NCBI GenBank assembly: GCA_026417815.1
Contig: JAOACN010000412.1
Span: 1-16,142 of the forward strand
Reading direction: 5' to 3'
Length of the DNA: 16,142 nt
Source: Chloroflexaceae bacterium
Lineage (GTDB): Bacteria > Chloroflexota > Chloroflexia > Chloroflexales > Chloroflexaceae
The position numbers were made by a program, and so were the translations under genes. Shown here piece by piece: positions 6,003 through 13,315 of the stretch; the first letter of the stretch is position 1, and every line of letters starts with the position of its first letter. Below the pieces are notes generated by a model, which made no database searches, had not been told where the DNA came from, and saw only the letters and a program-made list of their open reading frames with translations.

Positions 6003-6572
6003 ATGGCACTGCGGAAAGTTTCGGCGATCGTCGAGCCGCGGGAGTTGTGTTACCCGTCCAATCTGCTGACCCTGTTCCGGTTGCTGCTGGTGGGGCCGAC
6101 GCTGTACTTTCTGGCGCGACCCGAGCGGCGCCGGGCGGCGCTGCTCTGCTTTGGCGCGGCCATGCTCACCGACGCCATTGATGGGTCAATCGCCCGCGCC
6201 CGCGGCGAGGTCTCGCGCCTGGGGAAGCTGATCGATCCTATCGCCGACAAACTCCTGCTCAATGGGACGGCGATCATTCTTTCGCGCACGCGGGGCTTTC
6301 CCTGGTGGGTCACCGGCCTGTTGCTCTTTCGCGACCTGGGCATCCTGACCGCCGCGGCGGTCTTGCTCCGCCGCCGCTCCCACATCACCACCGCCGAGAG
6401 CGCGGGCAAGCTGACCACTGCGCTCCTCACCGCCGCCGCGCTGCTCTACATCGCCGATGGGCCGCGCAGCGGCAAACCGGTGCTCTACCTGGCACTCCTG
6501 CCGTTCACCCTCTCGTTTTTCCAGTACGGACGGCGCTTCCTTGCCGTGATGCGCGCGCCGCAGGATAGTTAA
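6003..6572 (+). CDS. CDP-alcohol phosphatidyltransferase family membrane enzyme
   Basis: A 189-residue membrane protein with the complete CDP-alcohol phosphotransferase signature D-x2-D-G-x2-A-R-x8-G-x3-D-x3-D: D57, D60, G61, A64, R65, G74, D78 and D82 in DAIDGSIARARGEVSRLGKLIDPIAD. The four aspartates bind the metal ions that transfer a phosphatidyl group from CDP-diacylglycerol to an alcohol. An N-terminal NLLTLFRLLLVGP and the size agree with PgsA-like (phosphatidylglycerophosphate synthase) or CLS/PIS-like members, and the acceptor cannot be decided from sequence alone. Several hydrophobic helices follow the motif. AAGG about 9 bases before the ATG supports the start. The gene ends 36 bases from the convergent response-regulator gene, with no clear hairpin between. 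Confidence 0.9.
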   Translation: MALRKVSAIVEPRELCYPSNLLTLFRLLLVGPTLYFLARPERRRAALLCFGAAMLTDAIDGSIARARGEVSRLGKLIDPIADKLLLNGTAIILSRTRGFPWWVTGLLLFRDLGILTAAAVLLRRRSHITTAESAGKLTTALLTAAALLYIADGPRSGKPVLYLALLPFTLSFFQYGRRFLAVMRAPQDS

Positions 6573-6608
6573 GTGGACGAAACGTTGCCGGCTGCGCCTG
6601 CGTAAGTA

Positions 6609-7361
6609 TCAATCCGCATCCGGTTCGCCGCTGCCCGGGCGGATCTCGTTCGGGGTTTCGATCCAGCCCCGGCGCAGGGCGAAGAGCACCGCCTGGGTAC
6701 GGTCGTTCAAGGAGAGTTTGCGCAGAATCGAAGAGATGTGATTCTTCACCGTCTGGGTGCTGATGTTCAGCGCGTCGGCGATTTCCTTGTTGCTGCCGCC
6801 GGCGGCGATGCGTTCAAGCACCTCGATCTCCCGTTCGCTGAGCGGAGTGAAGATCGGGAAATCAACCGCCTCAGGGTCAGTGGCGGTCGTCTGGGGCAGG
6901 TTGCGAAACTGGGTCAGCACCCGGCTGGCCACGCGCGGCTCTTCCAGCACCACATCGTTGATCACATACTCGCCGCGGGCCACGCGCCGCAGGGTGTCGG
7001 CCAGCGCCTGCGGCGCAACGTCTTTGGAGCGATAGGCGGCCGCGCCGGCCCGCAGCGCGTTGAAGGCGCGCTCGTCGCTCTCGTGCATGCTCAGCATCAC
7101 CACGCCGATGTTAGGGTATTGCCGCCGCACCTGCCGCGTCAGGTCGAAGCCGTTCATTCCCGGCAGGTTCAGATCCACCAGCATGACATTCGGTTCCTGG
7201 CTGGAACCGACGCCTTGCAGCCACTCAAGGGCGGCCTCGCCGCTCGCGGCCTCGCCGACGATCACGATGTCTTCCTCGGAGCCGAGGGCCCAGCGCACCC
7301 CTTGCCGGAAGAGCGGGTGATCGTCAACGATCAGCAGCCTTATGCCAGGGTAGGCGGGCAT
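6609..7361 (-). CDS. NarL/FixJ-type response regulator (receiver + LuxR HTH)
   Basis: A 250-residue protein. The receiver domain spans residues 7-125, with the acidic pair D13/D14, phosphoacceptor D63 in VDLNLPGMNG, S91 at the switch position, and K113 in RSKDV. After a linker containing FPIF comes a LuxR/GerE helix-turn-helix (172-236: LSEREIEVLERIAAGGSNKEIADALNISTQTVKNHISSILRKLSLNDRTQAV). It is expected to bind DNA as a dimer when phosphorylated. The ATG at 7361 is chosen over one 11 codons upstream because AAAGGAG stands 8 bases before it. That site and the start lie inside the 3' end of maf (22-base overlap), implying translational coupling. No cognate histidine kinase is in the window. 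Confidence 0.93.
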   Translation of the reverse strand: MPAYPGIRLLIVDDHPLFRQGVRWALGSEEDIVIVGEAASGEAALEWLQGVGSSQEPNVMLVDLNLPGMNGFDLTRQVRRQYPNIGVVMLSMHESDERAFNALRAGAAAYRSKDVAPQALADTLRRVARGEYVINDVVLEEPRVASRVLTQFRNLPQTTATDPEAVDFPIFTPLSEREIEVLERIAAGGSNKEIADALNISTQTVKNHISSILRKLSLNDRTQAVLFALRRGWIETPNEIRPGSGEPDAD

Positions 7362-8104
7362 GGAAGTGGCTCCTTTCCCTGAAGTTGTAGCCATTGGCGA
7401 TAGGTTGTGTCAGGATCACGCAGGCCCGTAATGCCCGCGGCCGTCAGCATACGATGCACCTCGGGGAGCGGCAGGCCCACCACGGCGGTGTAACTGCCCC
7501 GCACCTCGCGCACGAAGCCCCCCCCGGCGCCCTGTAGCCCATACGCGCCCGCCTTGTCGAGCGGCTCCCCCGTGGCAATATAGTCGGCGATCTCCGCATC
7601 TGCCAGAGGTCGAAACTCTACCTCCGCCGCCGCAACCGCCAGTTGGAGCGGGGCAGCGGGCGGCGGGCCGGCCAGCCCCTGGCGAAGGGCCCGGAGCACG
7701 CACACCCCGGTATAGACGGTGTGCCGCCGACCGGCGAGCCGGGCAAGCATGGCCCGCGCATGTTCCGCGTCGGCGGGCTTGTTCAGCACCTCGCCGTCGA
7801 GCACCACCACCGTATCGGCGCCAAGCACCACCGCGTCGCCCGCGTGCGCCGCGGCAGCGTGGGCCTTGCGCCAGGCGCGCAGGGCCGGGTGGTCGGCGAG
7901 GGGCAGGTCAAGAACCGGCAGGGCGGCAAGTACCTCGGCGGGCGGGATTGCGTCGTCTTCCTCCGCGTCGGTGGCGAGGATCTCGAACCGCGCCCCCAGG
8001 GCCGCCAGAAGGTCGCGCCGGCGCGGCGAGGCGGAGGCCAGCACCAGCCGCGGCTGATCGGGCGGGCCACGACGCGCGGCAGGCACGGGTTGCTCAGTTG
8101 CCAT
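7340..8104 (-). CDS. maf: Maf-family nucleoside triphosphate pyrophosphatase
   Basis: A 254-residue Maf/HAM1-superfamily protein. The N-terminal phosphate-binding LASASPRRRDLL (residues 22-33), the catalytic LGADTVVVLDGEVLNKP (D97), and the late DKAGAYGLQG (183-192) are all present. Maf proteins hydrolyse dTTP/UTP or modified nucleotides to monophosphates, either as housecleaning or in septum inhibition. It is longer than the typical 190-210 residues because of an Ala/Pro-rich stretch at about 50-75, a Pro/Ala stretch at 143-152, and a C-terminal extension past residue 223. The ATG at 8104 is preferred; a GTG four codons upstream is equally open, and neither has a strong ribosome site. The gene is first in an operon with the overlapping response regulator. 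Confidence 0.92.
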   Translation of the reverse strand: MATEQPVPAARRGPPDQPRLVLASASPRRRDLLAALGARFEILATDAEEDDAIPPAEVLAALPVLDLPLADHPALRAWRKAHAAAAHAGDAVVLGADTVVVLDGEVLNKPADAEHARAMLARLAGRRHTVYTGVCVLRALRQGLAGPPPAAPLQLAVAAAEVEFRPLADAEIADYIATGEPLDKAGAYGLQGAGGGFVREVRGSYTAVVGLPLPEVHRMLTAAGITGLRDPDTTYRQWLQLQGKEPLPCPPTLA

Positions 8105-8181
8105 TGACACAACCACGGAGCAGGCAGGCCGGTTCGGCCCCAGGATTGCTTATGGCCAGGCTGGCTGACATAATTCGCCCG

Positions 8182-8210
8182 ATCATAACACGCGACCTGT
8201 GAAAGCGCAA
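8182..8210 (-). promoter_or_regulatory. Sigma-70-type promoter of the maf–response regulator operon
   Basis: On the minus strand TTGCGC (8205-8210) and TATGAT (8182-8187) are separated by exactly 17 bases. This matches the housekeeping consensus at nine of twelve positions. Transcription would begin near 8175 and give a leader of about 70 bases. Confidence 0.55.
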
Positions 8211-8703
8211 GGCGCGTGATCCCCGGGGTGTGACGAGAAGCACGCTTCCCTTCGCCCGGCGGCTGATGAAGAATAAGGATATAAACCGGTATGCGCCCTG
8301 TAGCCCGGCGGCTGAAGCCGCGGGTTACCGCTGCGAAACCCGCCTGCGCGGGCTATTCCGGATGTAATGCTTAATCTGCATGAGCCGCGGGCTAACGTCC
8401 TGCGAAGGCTAGCCGGAGCCTTCAGGCGCCCGGCGGGCCGGTGGGCCGCAGCACGTGCAGAACGTTTCGTCGCGCCCTGATTCCCGGGCAGAGTTTGTGT
8501 AAGTGGGGCAAGCCCCAGACATCGTCGCGGGAGACGGACGTTGCCCAGGCCTTCGCTCCCCGGGGTGCAGAAATGCATCGACCGAACCCTGCGCCGGCGA
8601 CTGAAATCGCGCCTGGAGAGGCTGAAGCCGGCCATCCGCCTGTGTGGACGGCGGTGGCGTCTCCCTGCATGGACGGCCCGCTGCAGATGCGGCGGACGTG
8701 GGG
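8211..8703. repeat. Spacer with CTGAA-loop hairpins, no gene
   Basis: I support no coding gene here; open frames on both strands are not protein-like. A stem GTAGCCCGGCGGC-tgaa-GCCGCGGGTTAC with one bulge spans 8300-8328 and is followed by ACCCGC-ctgc-GCGGGCT (about 8338-8354). Two further minihairpins with TGAA-type loops, GCGACTGAAATCGC (8597-8610) and GGCTGAAGCC (8620-8629), occur downstream. The stretch 8400-8700 may be a composite of degenerate repeats. It lies between divergent maf transcription and the 3' end of the glycosyltransferase. Confidence 0.55.
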
Positions 8704-9840
8704 TCAACCGCCTGCGTCCTTTGCGTCTCCGCGCCTTTGCGTCTCAGGCTGCGCAGGAAATACAGCAACATGCTTCAGAATATCAAGCAGTCGCCCGGCA
8801 TTACGCCGCGCGTCGCAGTGGGCGCTGGCCAGGGCCGCCGCCTGGCGCCCCAGGCGATGCCGTTGCTCCGGGGCCTCGATCAGGCCGCGCAGGGCCGCGG
8901 CGAGGGCCGGCACATCTCCCGGCGGAACCAGCACCCCCGTCTCGCCGGGGCGTACCACTTCGGGAATGGCCCCGATGCTGGCGCTGATGATTGGCAACCC
9001 CGCCGCCGCGGCCTCGATCACCGCCAGAGGCAGGCAGTCGCCTCGCGTCGGCAGACAGAAGATATCGCAACGGTGGTACAGGTCGCGCAAGGCGGGGCTA
9101 TTGGGTCGCAACCCGCGATGGACGTGAATGCCTGGCCCTGCGACCGGCGCCGCTTCGGTGACGAGGTGGAGCTCAACCGCATTCGCGGGCAGCCCGCGGG
9201 CCGCCGCGAGCAGGTCCGGCCCGCCTTTGCGCTCGAAGTCGCCTCCTACAAACAGTATCCGCAGCGGCCCGGCGCGCTCCCGTGGCTCCTCGGGCCGCCG
9301 CCAGAAGGCCAGGTCAACGCCCGGCGCCACCACGCTGATCTTCGCCGCAGGAACGCCATAGTCCCGCGTCAGGCTCTCGGCGGTCCAGCGACTCCAGGTC
9401 ACCAGGTGGCGCGCCGCCCGGTAACAGACGCGATGCCATCCGGCCTTGAACCGCTCGATGAGCGGCAGACTGGTCCGGTGCCCGTAGGCCGATCCCATCT
9501 GGTCAAGTTGGAGCGGGGTGGCATCGAAGGAGATGACGCTGGGAACCCGCGCAATCCAATCGGTAGCGAGCACCGCCGCGGTCTGGGTGTGAAAGAACAG
9601 GGCATCGAGAGGCCCGCCACCCTGCGCCCTGGCCAGGCGCCGGCGGGCCTGCCGCCCGGCCCGGACGGTCCAGTTCCGCAGCCCCGGCAGGCGTTCCAGC
9701 GGCCCCCGCGCAGCGAAATCCAGCGTGGCCCAGATGGCCGTCACCCCGGCGTCGTCGTTTACCGCGGCGCGCAGATTGGCCTGATGGGTGGCATGGCCGA
9801 GCGTTTGCTCGAGAATGAAGGCGAAGCGGTAGGGCGCCAT
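8704..9840 (-). CDS. Glycosyltransferase family 4 (GT-B)
   Basis: A 378-residue GT-B glycosyltransferase with a GT1/GT4-type C-terminal domain. PLRILFVGGDFERKGGPDLL (192-211) opens the nucleotide-sugar domain. The donor-binding region is DIFCLPTRGDCLPLAVIEAAAAGLPIISASIGAIPEVV (259-296), in which the usual E-x7-E pair appears as D268…E276, followed by GETGVLVPPGD (299-309). The ATG at 9840 is preferred because the N-terminal fold begins APYRFAFILEQTLGH. The frame continues 65 codons further up through a hairpin repeat that is not protein-like. The last ~14 residues (PETQRRGDAKDAGG) are encoded by a dispersed intergenic repeat, so the native C-terminus has probably been replaced. It transfers a sugar from an activated donor; the acceptor is unknown, with a surface glycan or glycolipid likely from the neighbours. 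Confidence 0.88.
   Translation of the reverse strand: MAPYRFAFILEQTLGHATHQANLRAAVNDDAGVTAIWATLDFAARGPLERLPGLRNWTVRAGRQARRRLARAQGGGPLDALFFHTQTAAVLATDWIARVPSVISFDATPLQLDQMGSAYGHRTSLPLIERFKAGWHRVCYRAARHLVTWSRWTAESLTRDYGVPAAKISVVAPGVDLAFWRRPEEPRERAGPLRILFVGGDFERKGGPDLLAAARGLPANAVELHLVTEAAPVAGPGIHVHRGLRPNSPALRDLYHRCDIFCLPTRGDCLPLAVIEAAAAGLPIISASIGAIPEVVRPGETGVLVPPGDVPALAAALRGLIEAPEQRHRLGRQAAALASAHCDARRNAGRLLDILKHVAVFPAQPETQRRGDAKDAGG
8711..8752. repeat. Dispersed TGCGTCTCCGCGCCTTTGCGTCTC-type repeat inside gene end
   Basis: Internal units CTGCGTCCTTTGCGTC / CCGCGCCTTTGCGTCTC resemble the 'cgcagaggacgcggag' repeat at 1477-1498 on the opposite strand. On the minus strand it encodes the ETQRRGDAKDAGG tail of the glycosyltransferase and overlaps its stop codon. 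Confidence 0.5.
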
Positions 9841-10353
9841 TGGCACATCACCGGAATGAAACGTGTGTTCCTGGAAGGGCCTCGCCCTCCCGAACCTTCC
9901 CAGCCATACCCTGTACACGATACCCGGCATTGGTGAAGCACAGTTGACAGCCCATCGGGCGCGGCGTGACGTTTTTGTCATCAATCGCGTCACTCCCTGT
10001 AGTTGCAATGCGGCCGGCGGCGAAGAAAGCCTCATTTGAAGCCAGCGCCAGACTACGCCTGCGCGCCGGAGATGATCCTCCGTTCATTCGACGGAACCAG
10101 GTGACTCCTTTGTCACGCCGTTCCGGCTTCGCGTCACCGGGCTGTTAGTACTTCGCACTACACTATGTAGGCCAAGGTTCACACCTGCGTTACTATCTGG
10201 AGGGTTACAGGGCGGCCCGGCCTCGCCGCCTCACCTCGTTCCGCCCGCGGCGGGCGCACGCCCTGGCGCAGAGCGTATCCCGAGCAACAGGTTATCCGAT
10301 TTCTTTCCGGGAGCGCATAGCCTTCCCGAACCCTCTCCTCAGATGAGGACCCC
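9841..10353. promoter_or_regulatory. Divergent spacer with paired GTGAC-N6-GTCAC sites and hairpins
   Basis: This 513-base region separates the minus-strand glycosyltransferase from the plus-strand GH44 gene and must hold both promoters; no gene is supported. GTGACGTTTTTGTCAT (9966-9981) and GTGACTCCTTTGTCAC (10101-10116) share a GTGAC-N6-GTCA(C/T) dyad, 135 bases apart, and could be operator sites. Hairpin copies of the GGGAGGGC family are degenerate: GGAAGGGC-ctc-GCCCTCC at about 9873-9890, and CGGGAGCGC-ata-GCCTTCCCG at about 10308-10328. I found no persuasive -35/-10 pair. Confidence 0.4.
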
Positions 10354-11964
10354 ATGCGCGCTTTCCGCTCGCTCTGGCTCGCGCTCGCATCCCTGGCTCT
10401 GCTGGCGCTCGCCGCCTGTGGCGGCCCGCCCGTCGTCACCGACGCCACGCCGCGACCAACGGCAACGCTGCCCCCCCGCGCCGGCCCCTCGCCAGCGCCG
10501 GGCATCCGCGTCGTCGTTGATGCCACCCGCGATGTGCACCCCATCAGCCCGCTGATTTACGGCGTCTCCGGGGCGGGACAGGACATCCTCGGCGCCCTGC
10601 GCCCGACTGTCAATAACTGGGGCGGCAATCCGAGTTCGCGTTACAACTGGGAACATGGTACTGCCTGGAACGCCGCCCGCGACTGGTATTATATGAACGT
10701 GGACTACACCAATGGCGAAGGGGGCAGCGCCAGCGACCGGCACATTGAGTATTCCCTCGAGCACGGCGCCGCGGTGCGCATGGCTCTGCCCACCCTTGGC
10801 TGGGTGGCCCGCGACAACGACAATCGCAACTGCTCCTTTCCCAACCCCGACGGCAGTTGTGGCGTCGCTAACATGGCCACCTGTCGCAATCCCGGCCCGA
10901 TCGCCGACCCGACCCGCACCAGCCGGCCCTCGGACGTAGCCTTCATCCGCCGCTGGGTCGAGCATATGATCATCACCCGCGGTTACGATGTGCGCTTCTT
11001 TGCCATGGATAACGAGCCGGAACTGTGGGGCGAAACCCACTACGACGTGCATCCCGCCTGCACCACCTACGAGGAGATCCTCACCCGCTATCTCACCTAC
11101 GCCGCGATGGTGCGCGAGGTCGCGCCCCGCAGTGAGTTGCTCGGACCGGTGACCTGCTGCTGGTATTACTACTGGAACTCCGCCGCCGGACCCTCGGATC
11201 GACGGAAGCATGGCAACCAGCCCTTTCTCCCCTGGTTCCTCGAGCAGGTACGCAAACACGACCAGCAGAACGGTGTTCGCACTCTGGATGTGCTGGATAT
11301 TCACTACTACCCCGAAACGGTTTTCCGTGGCGGAGACGATCCCGTTACCGCCGCGCGGCGCATCCGCGCCGCCCGTTCCCTCTGGGACCGCTCCTACGTG
11401 GATGAGTCGTGGATCAAAGAGCCCGTGTACCTTGTTCCACGGATGCAAGAACTGATTGCCCGGCACTATCCCGGCCTCAAGCTCGCCATCAGCGAATGGA
11501 ACTTTGGCGGCGAGCAGCACATTAGCGGGGCCATCGCCGTTGCCGAGGCGCTAGGTATCTTCGGGCGCGAAGATCTGTACATGGCTTCCTACTGGACCTA
11601 CCCGCCGCCCGACAGCCCGGCGTTTTACGCCTTCAAGCTCTACACCAACTACGACGATGCGGGTGGTCGCTTTGGCGATCGCTCGATCGGGGCCTGGAGC
11701 AGCGCGCCCGAGCGTGTGAGCGTCTACGCGGCGCTCGATGGTCCCGGCGGTGCGCTGACCCTGATGTTGATTAACAAGGACCTCGCCCGCGACCAGCAGG
11801 TAACGCTCGAACTCCGCAATCTGACCCTCAGGGGCGCCGCCACCCTCTACCGGTACGGTGCGGGCACGGGCACGATTATCCAGCAGCCTTTCGAGCTTAT
11901 ACCCGGCGAGCGTGTGACCCTGCCCATGGCCTCCATCACCCTGGTTGTTGTTCAACCAGCCTGA
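10354..11964 (+). CDS. Glycoside hydrolase family 44 lipoprotein (endoglucanase/xyloglucanase type)
   Basis: A 536-residue secreted lipoprotein. The signal peptide has a lipobox LALAAC with lipidated C22, followed by a Thr/Pro-rich linker to about residue 50. The catalytic region carries GH44 hallmarks: NNWGGNPSSRYNWE (87-100), DWYYMNVDYTNG (110-121), FAMDNEPELWGETHYDVHP (216-234) with predicted acid/base E221, LDVLDIHYYPE (311-321), AISEWNFGGEQHISGA (378-393) with predicted nucleophile E381, and FKLYTNYDDAGGRFGDRSIGAWSS (427-450). A β-rich domain closes the chain. The family cuts β-1,4-glucans and xyloglucan. No carbohydrate-binding module is seen. Extra cysteines (C160, C169, C177, C236, C268, C269) may form disulfides outside the cell. 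GAGGA lies 4 bases before the ATG. Glycosyltransferase genes flank it on both sides. Confidence 0.93.
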   Translation: MRAFRSLWLALASLALLALAACGGPPVVTDATPRPTATLPPRAGPSPAPGIRVVVDATRDVHPISPLIYGVSGAGQDILGALRPTVNNWGGNPSSRYNWEHGTAWNAARDWYYMNVDYTNGEGGSASDRHIEYSLEHGAAVRMALPTLGWVARDNDNRNCSFPNPDGSCGVANMATCRNPGPIADPTRTSRPSDVAFIRRWVEHMIITRGYDVRFFAMDNEPELWGETHYDVHPACTTYEEILTRYLTYAAMVREVAPRSELLGPVTCCWYYYWNSAAGPSDRRKHGNQPFLPWFLEQVRKHDQQNGVRTLDVLDIHYYPETVFRGGDDPVTAARRIRAARSLWDRSYVDESWIKEPVYLVPRMQELIARHYPGLKLAISEWNFGGEQHISGAIAVAEALGIFGREDLYMASYWTYPPPDSPAFYAFKLYTNYDDAGGRFGDRSIGAWSSAPERVSVYAALDGPGGALTLMLINKDLARDQQVTLELRNLTLRGAATLYRYGAGTGTIIQQPFELIPGERVTLPMASITLVVVQPA

Positions 11965-12184
11965 GCCGGTTGGAGGAGGGCGGGGAACCCTGCTTTCCCG
12001 CCCTCCTCCAGGCGGCTGCCAATCCTTCACGGCCGGGGACGCAGGTTTCCGGGAGGGCTCTGCACGCACGGACCCTCCCGTTCAAGTAAGGGGAAGAAGG
12101 TTTCTGGGAGGGTCAGGCCCTTTCGGAAACCTCGTGTACGACAACGTGTCGAACGCACCTCTCATCAGGCACATGTGAGCGCGC
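11965..12184. repeat. Hairpin spacer after GH44 gene
   Basis: Three inverted repeats: a very strong one at 11971-12010 (listed separately); CGGGAGGG…CCCTCCCG at 12050-12080 with a 15-base loop; and AGGTTTC…GGAAACCT at about 12099-12132 around a GGGAGGGTCAGGCCCTT core. ATCAGGCA at 12164-12171 repeats the tail found at 639-646 and 2516-2523. No gene is supported. Confidence 0.65.
11971..12010 (+). terminator. 17-bp stem-loop immediately after the GH44 stop codon
   Basis: TGGAGGAGGGCGGG at 11971-11984 pairs perfectly with 11997-12010. Three more pairs extend inward (one G·T), leaving a six-base loop CCCTGC. It starts 7 bases after the stop codon. There is no T-run, but the stability and position suggest termination or mRNA 3'-end protection. 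Confidence 0.5.
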
Positions 12185-13279
12185 ATGACCCGAGATGTAT
12201 TTGCTCCCAGGGCCGATGTCTTGCTAACGGTATCGGGAACGATCGCCAGCGCCTCCGCGACCGCCGCCGGGCCACGCTTCGATTATGAGGAACTGAGCCG
12301 GGTCCTGCCAGCCGATCTTATCGACTTCGCCTCGGCCCGCCGGCTGAACGGGCGCTTTGGTCGCCTCCTGGAGCAGGTGGGTGGGCCGGCGCTCAATCTC
12401 GCCTGGGCCGTCAACCGGCTCGCCCGGCGCTACCGGGTGGTACTCACCGATGGTGAACAGGTCGGCTTGCCCCTGGCAACGTTCTTCTTACACGGCGGCC
12501 AGCGCCCCCGCCACCTGATGATCGCCCATGTCATCTCCCGCTCGAAGAAGGCCCTGCTGATTGATGTCCTGCGCCTCCATCGCGCCATTGATTGCTTTCT
12601 GGTCTACGCAACCTTTCAGCAACGCTACCTGCAGGCCCGCTGGCGCCTCTCGTCTGACCAGGTTGTGCTCACCCCCTTTATGGTGGACAGCGAGTTCTTT
12701 CATCCCGACCGCGTGCCTCCGGCCCCCACCGACCGACCGATGGTCTTCGCCGTCGGGCGCGAAGCCCGCGACTACCCGACCCTGCTGCGCGCCTTTGCCG
12801 GTCTCGATGCCGATCTTATCATCGCCCCCGAAAGCCGCTGGTCACGGCGCAGCGATAGCAGCGCGAGCCTGCCGCTGCCGCCCAACGTCCGCCGCGACCC
12901 CTTCCTGGACTTTGAGCAACTGCGACTGCGCTATGCCGCAAGCAGGTTCGTGGTCATTCCGCTCTACCCGGTGGACTTCCAGGCCGGTGTGACCTCGATT
13001 CTCGAAGCCATGGCGATGGGCAAGGCGGTGATCTGTACGCGCACGAACGGCCAGAGTGACGTCGTGGTGGATGGGCAAACTGGCCTGTACGTTCCACCCG
13101 GCGATCCGCTGGCGCTCCGCGCCGCGGTACAACACCTGCTCACTCATCCTGAGGAAGCCGAACGGATGGGGCGCGCGGGCCGGCGCCGCGTCGAACGGCA
13201 CCTGACGATCGAGCGTTACGTGGCCCGCATCGCGTCGCTGGTGAGCGATCTGCGTCAAGCCGAGCCAGTTACTGTGTGA
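12185..13279 (+). CDS. Glycosyltransferase family 4 (GT-B)
   Basis: A 364-residue GT-B enzyme. The N-terminal domain covers residues 1-170 (…YRVVLTDGEQVGLPLATFF…). The nucleotide-sugar domain starts at PMVFAVGREARDYPTLLRAF (185-204). The donor site is VVIPLYPVDFQAGVTSILEAMAMGKAVICTRTNGQSDVV (256-294), with E274 as the conserved second acid and Q266 in place of the first Glu. Next is VDGQTGLYVPPGDPLALRAAV (295-315). It is expected to be a soluble or membrane-associated transferase using a nucleotide-sugar donor. The ATG at 12185 has no obvious Shine-Dalgarno sequence, but no better in-frame start is nearby. A GT2 gene follows after 36 bases on the same strand, suggesting an operon for a surface polysaccharide or glycolipid. 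Substrate is not determinable here. Confidence 0.88.
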   Translation: MTRDVFAPRADVLLTVSGTIASASATAAGPRFDYEELSRVLPADLIDFASARRLNGRFGRLLEQVGGPALNLAWAVNRLARRYRVVLTDGEQVGLPLATFFLHGGQRPRHLMIAHVISRSKKALLIDVLRLHRAIDCFLVYATFQQRYLQARWRLSSDQVVLTPFMVDSEFFHPDRVPPAPTDRPMVFAVGREARDYPTLLRAFAGLDADLIIAPESRWSRRSDSSASLPLPPNVRRDPFLDFEQLRLRYAASRFVVIPLYPVDFQAGVTSILEAMAMGKAVICTRTNGQSDVVVDGQTGLYVPPGDPLALRAAVQHLLTHPEEAERMGRAGRRRVERHLTIERYVARIASLVSDLRQAEPVTV

Positions 13280-13315
13280 CCAGCATACGCAACCAACCGC
13301 TACAGAGGACCCCGT

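Noticed and set aside
8183..8707. Minus-strand 174-codon frame as a hypothetical gene
   Set aside because: It crosses several hairpin repeats and the maf promoter, and its translation has no protein-like hydrophobic or helical pattern.
8644..9936. 430-codon plus-strand open frame opposite the GT4 gene
   Set aside because: It is antisense to a clear glycosyltransferase, is rich in Arg, Pro and Gly, and has no domain pattern; long mirror frames are expected at this GC content.
9841..10035. 65-codon N-terminal extension of the minus-strand GT4
   Set aside because: It passes through a degenerate GGAAGGGC hairpin and lacks similarity to the GT-B N-terminal fold, which begins at the ATG at 9840.
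10339..11520. 393-codon minus-strand open frame opposite the GH44 gene
   Set aside because: The GH44 protein on the other strand has a lipobox and both catalytic motifs; the antisense frame is compositional.
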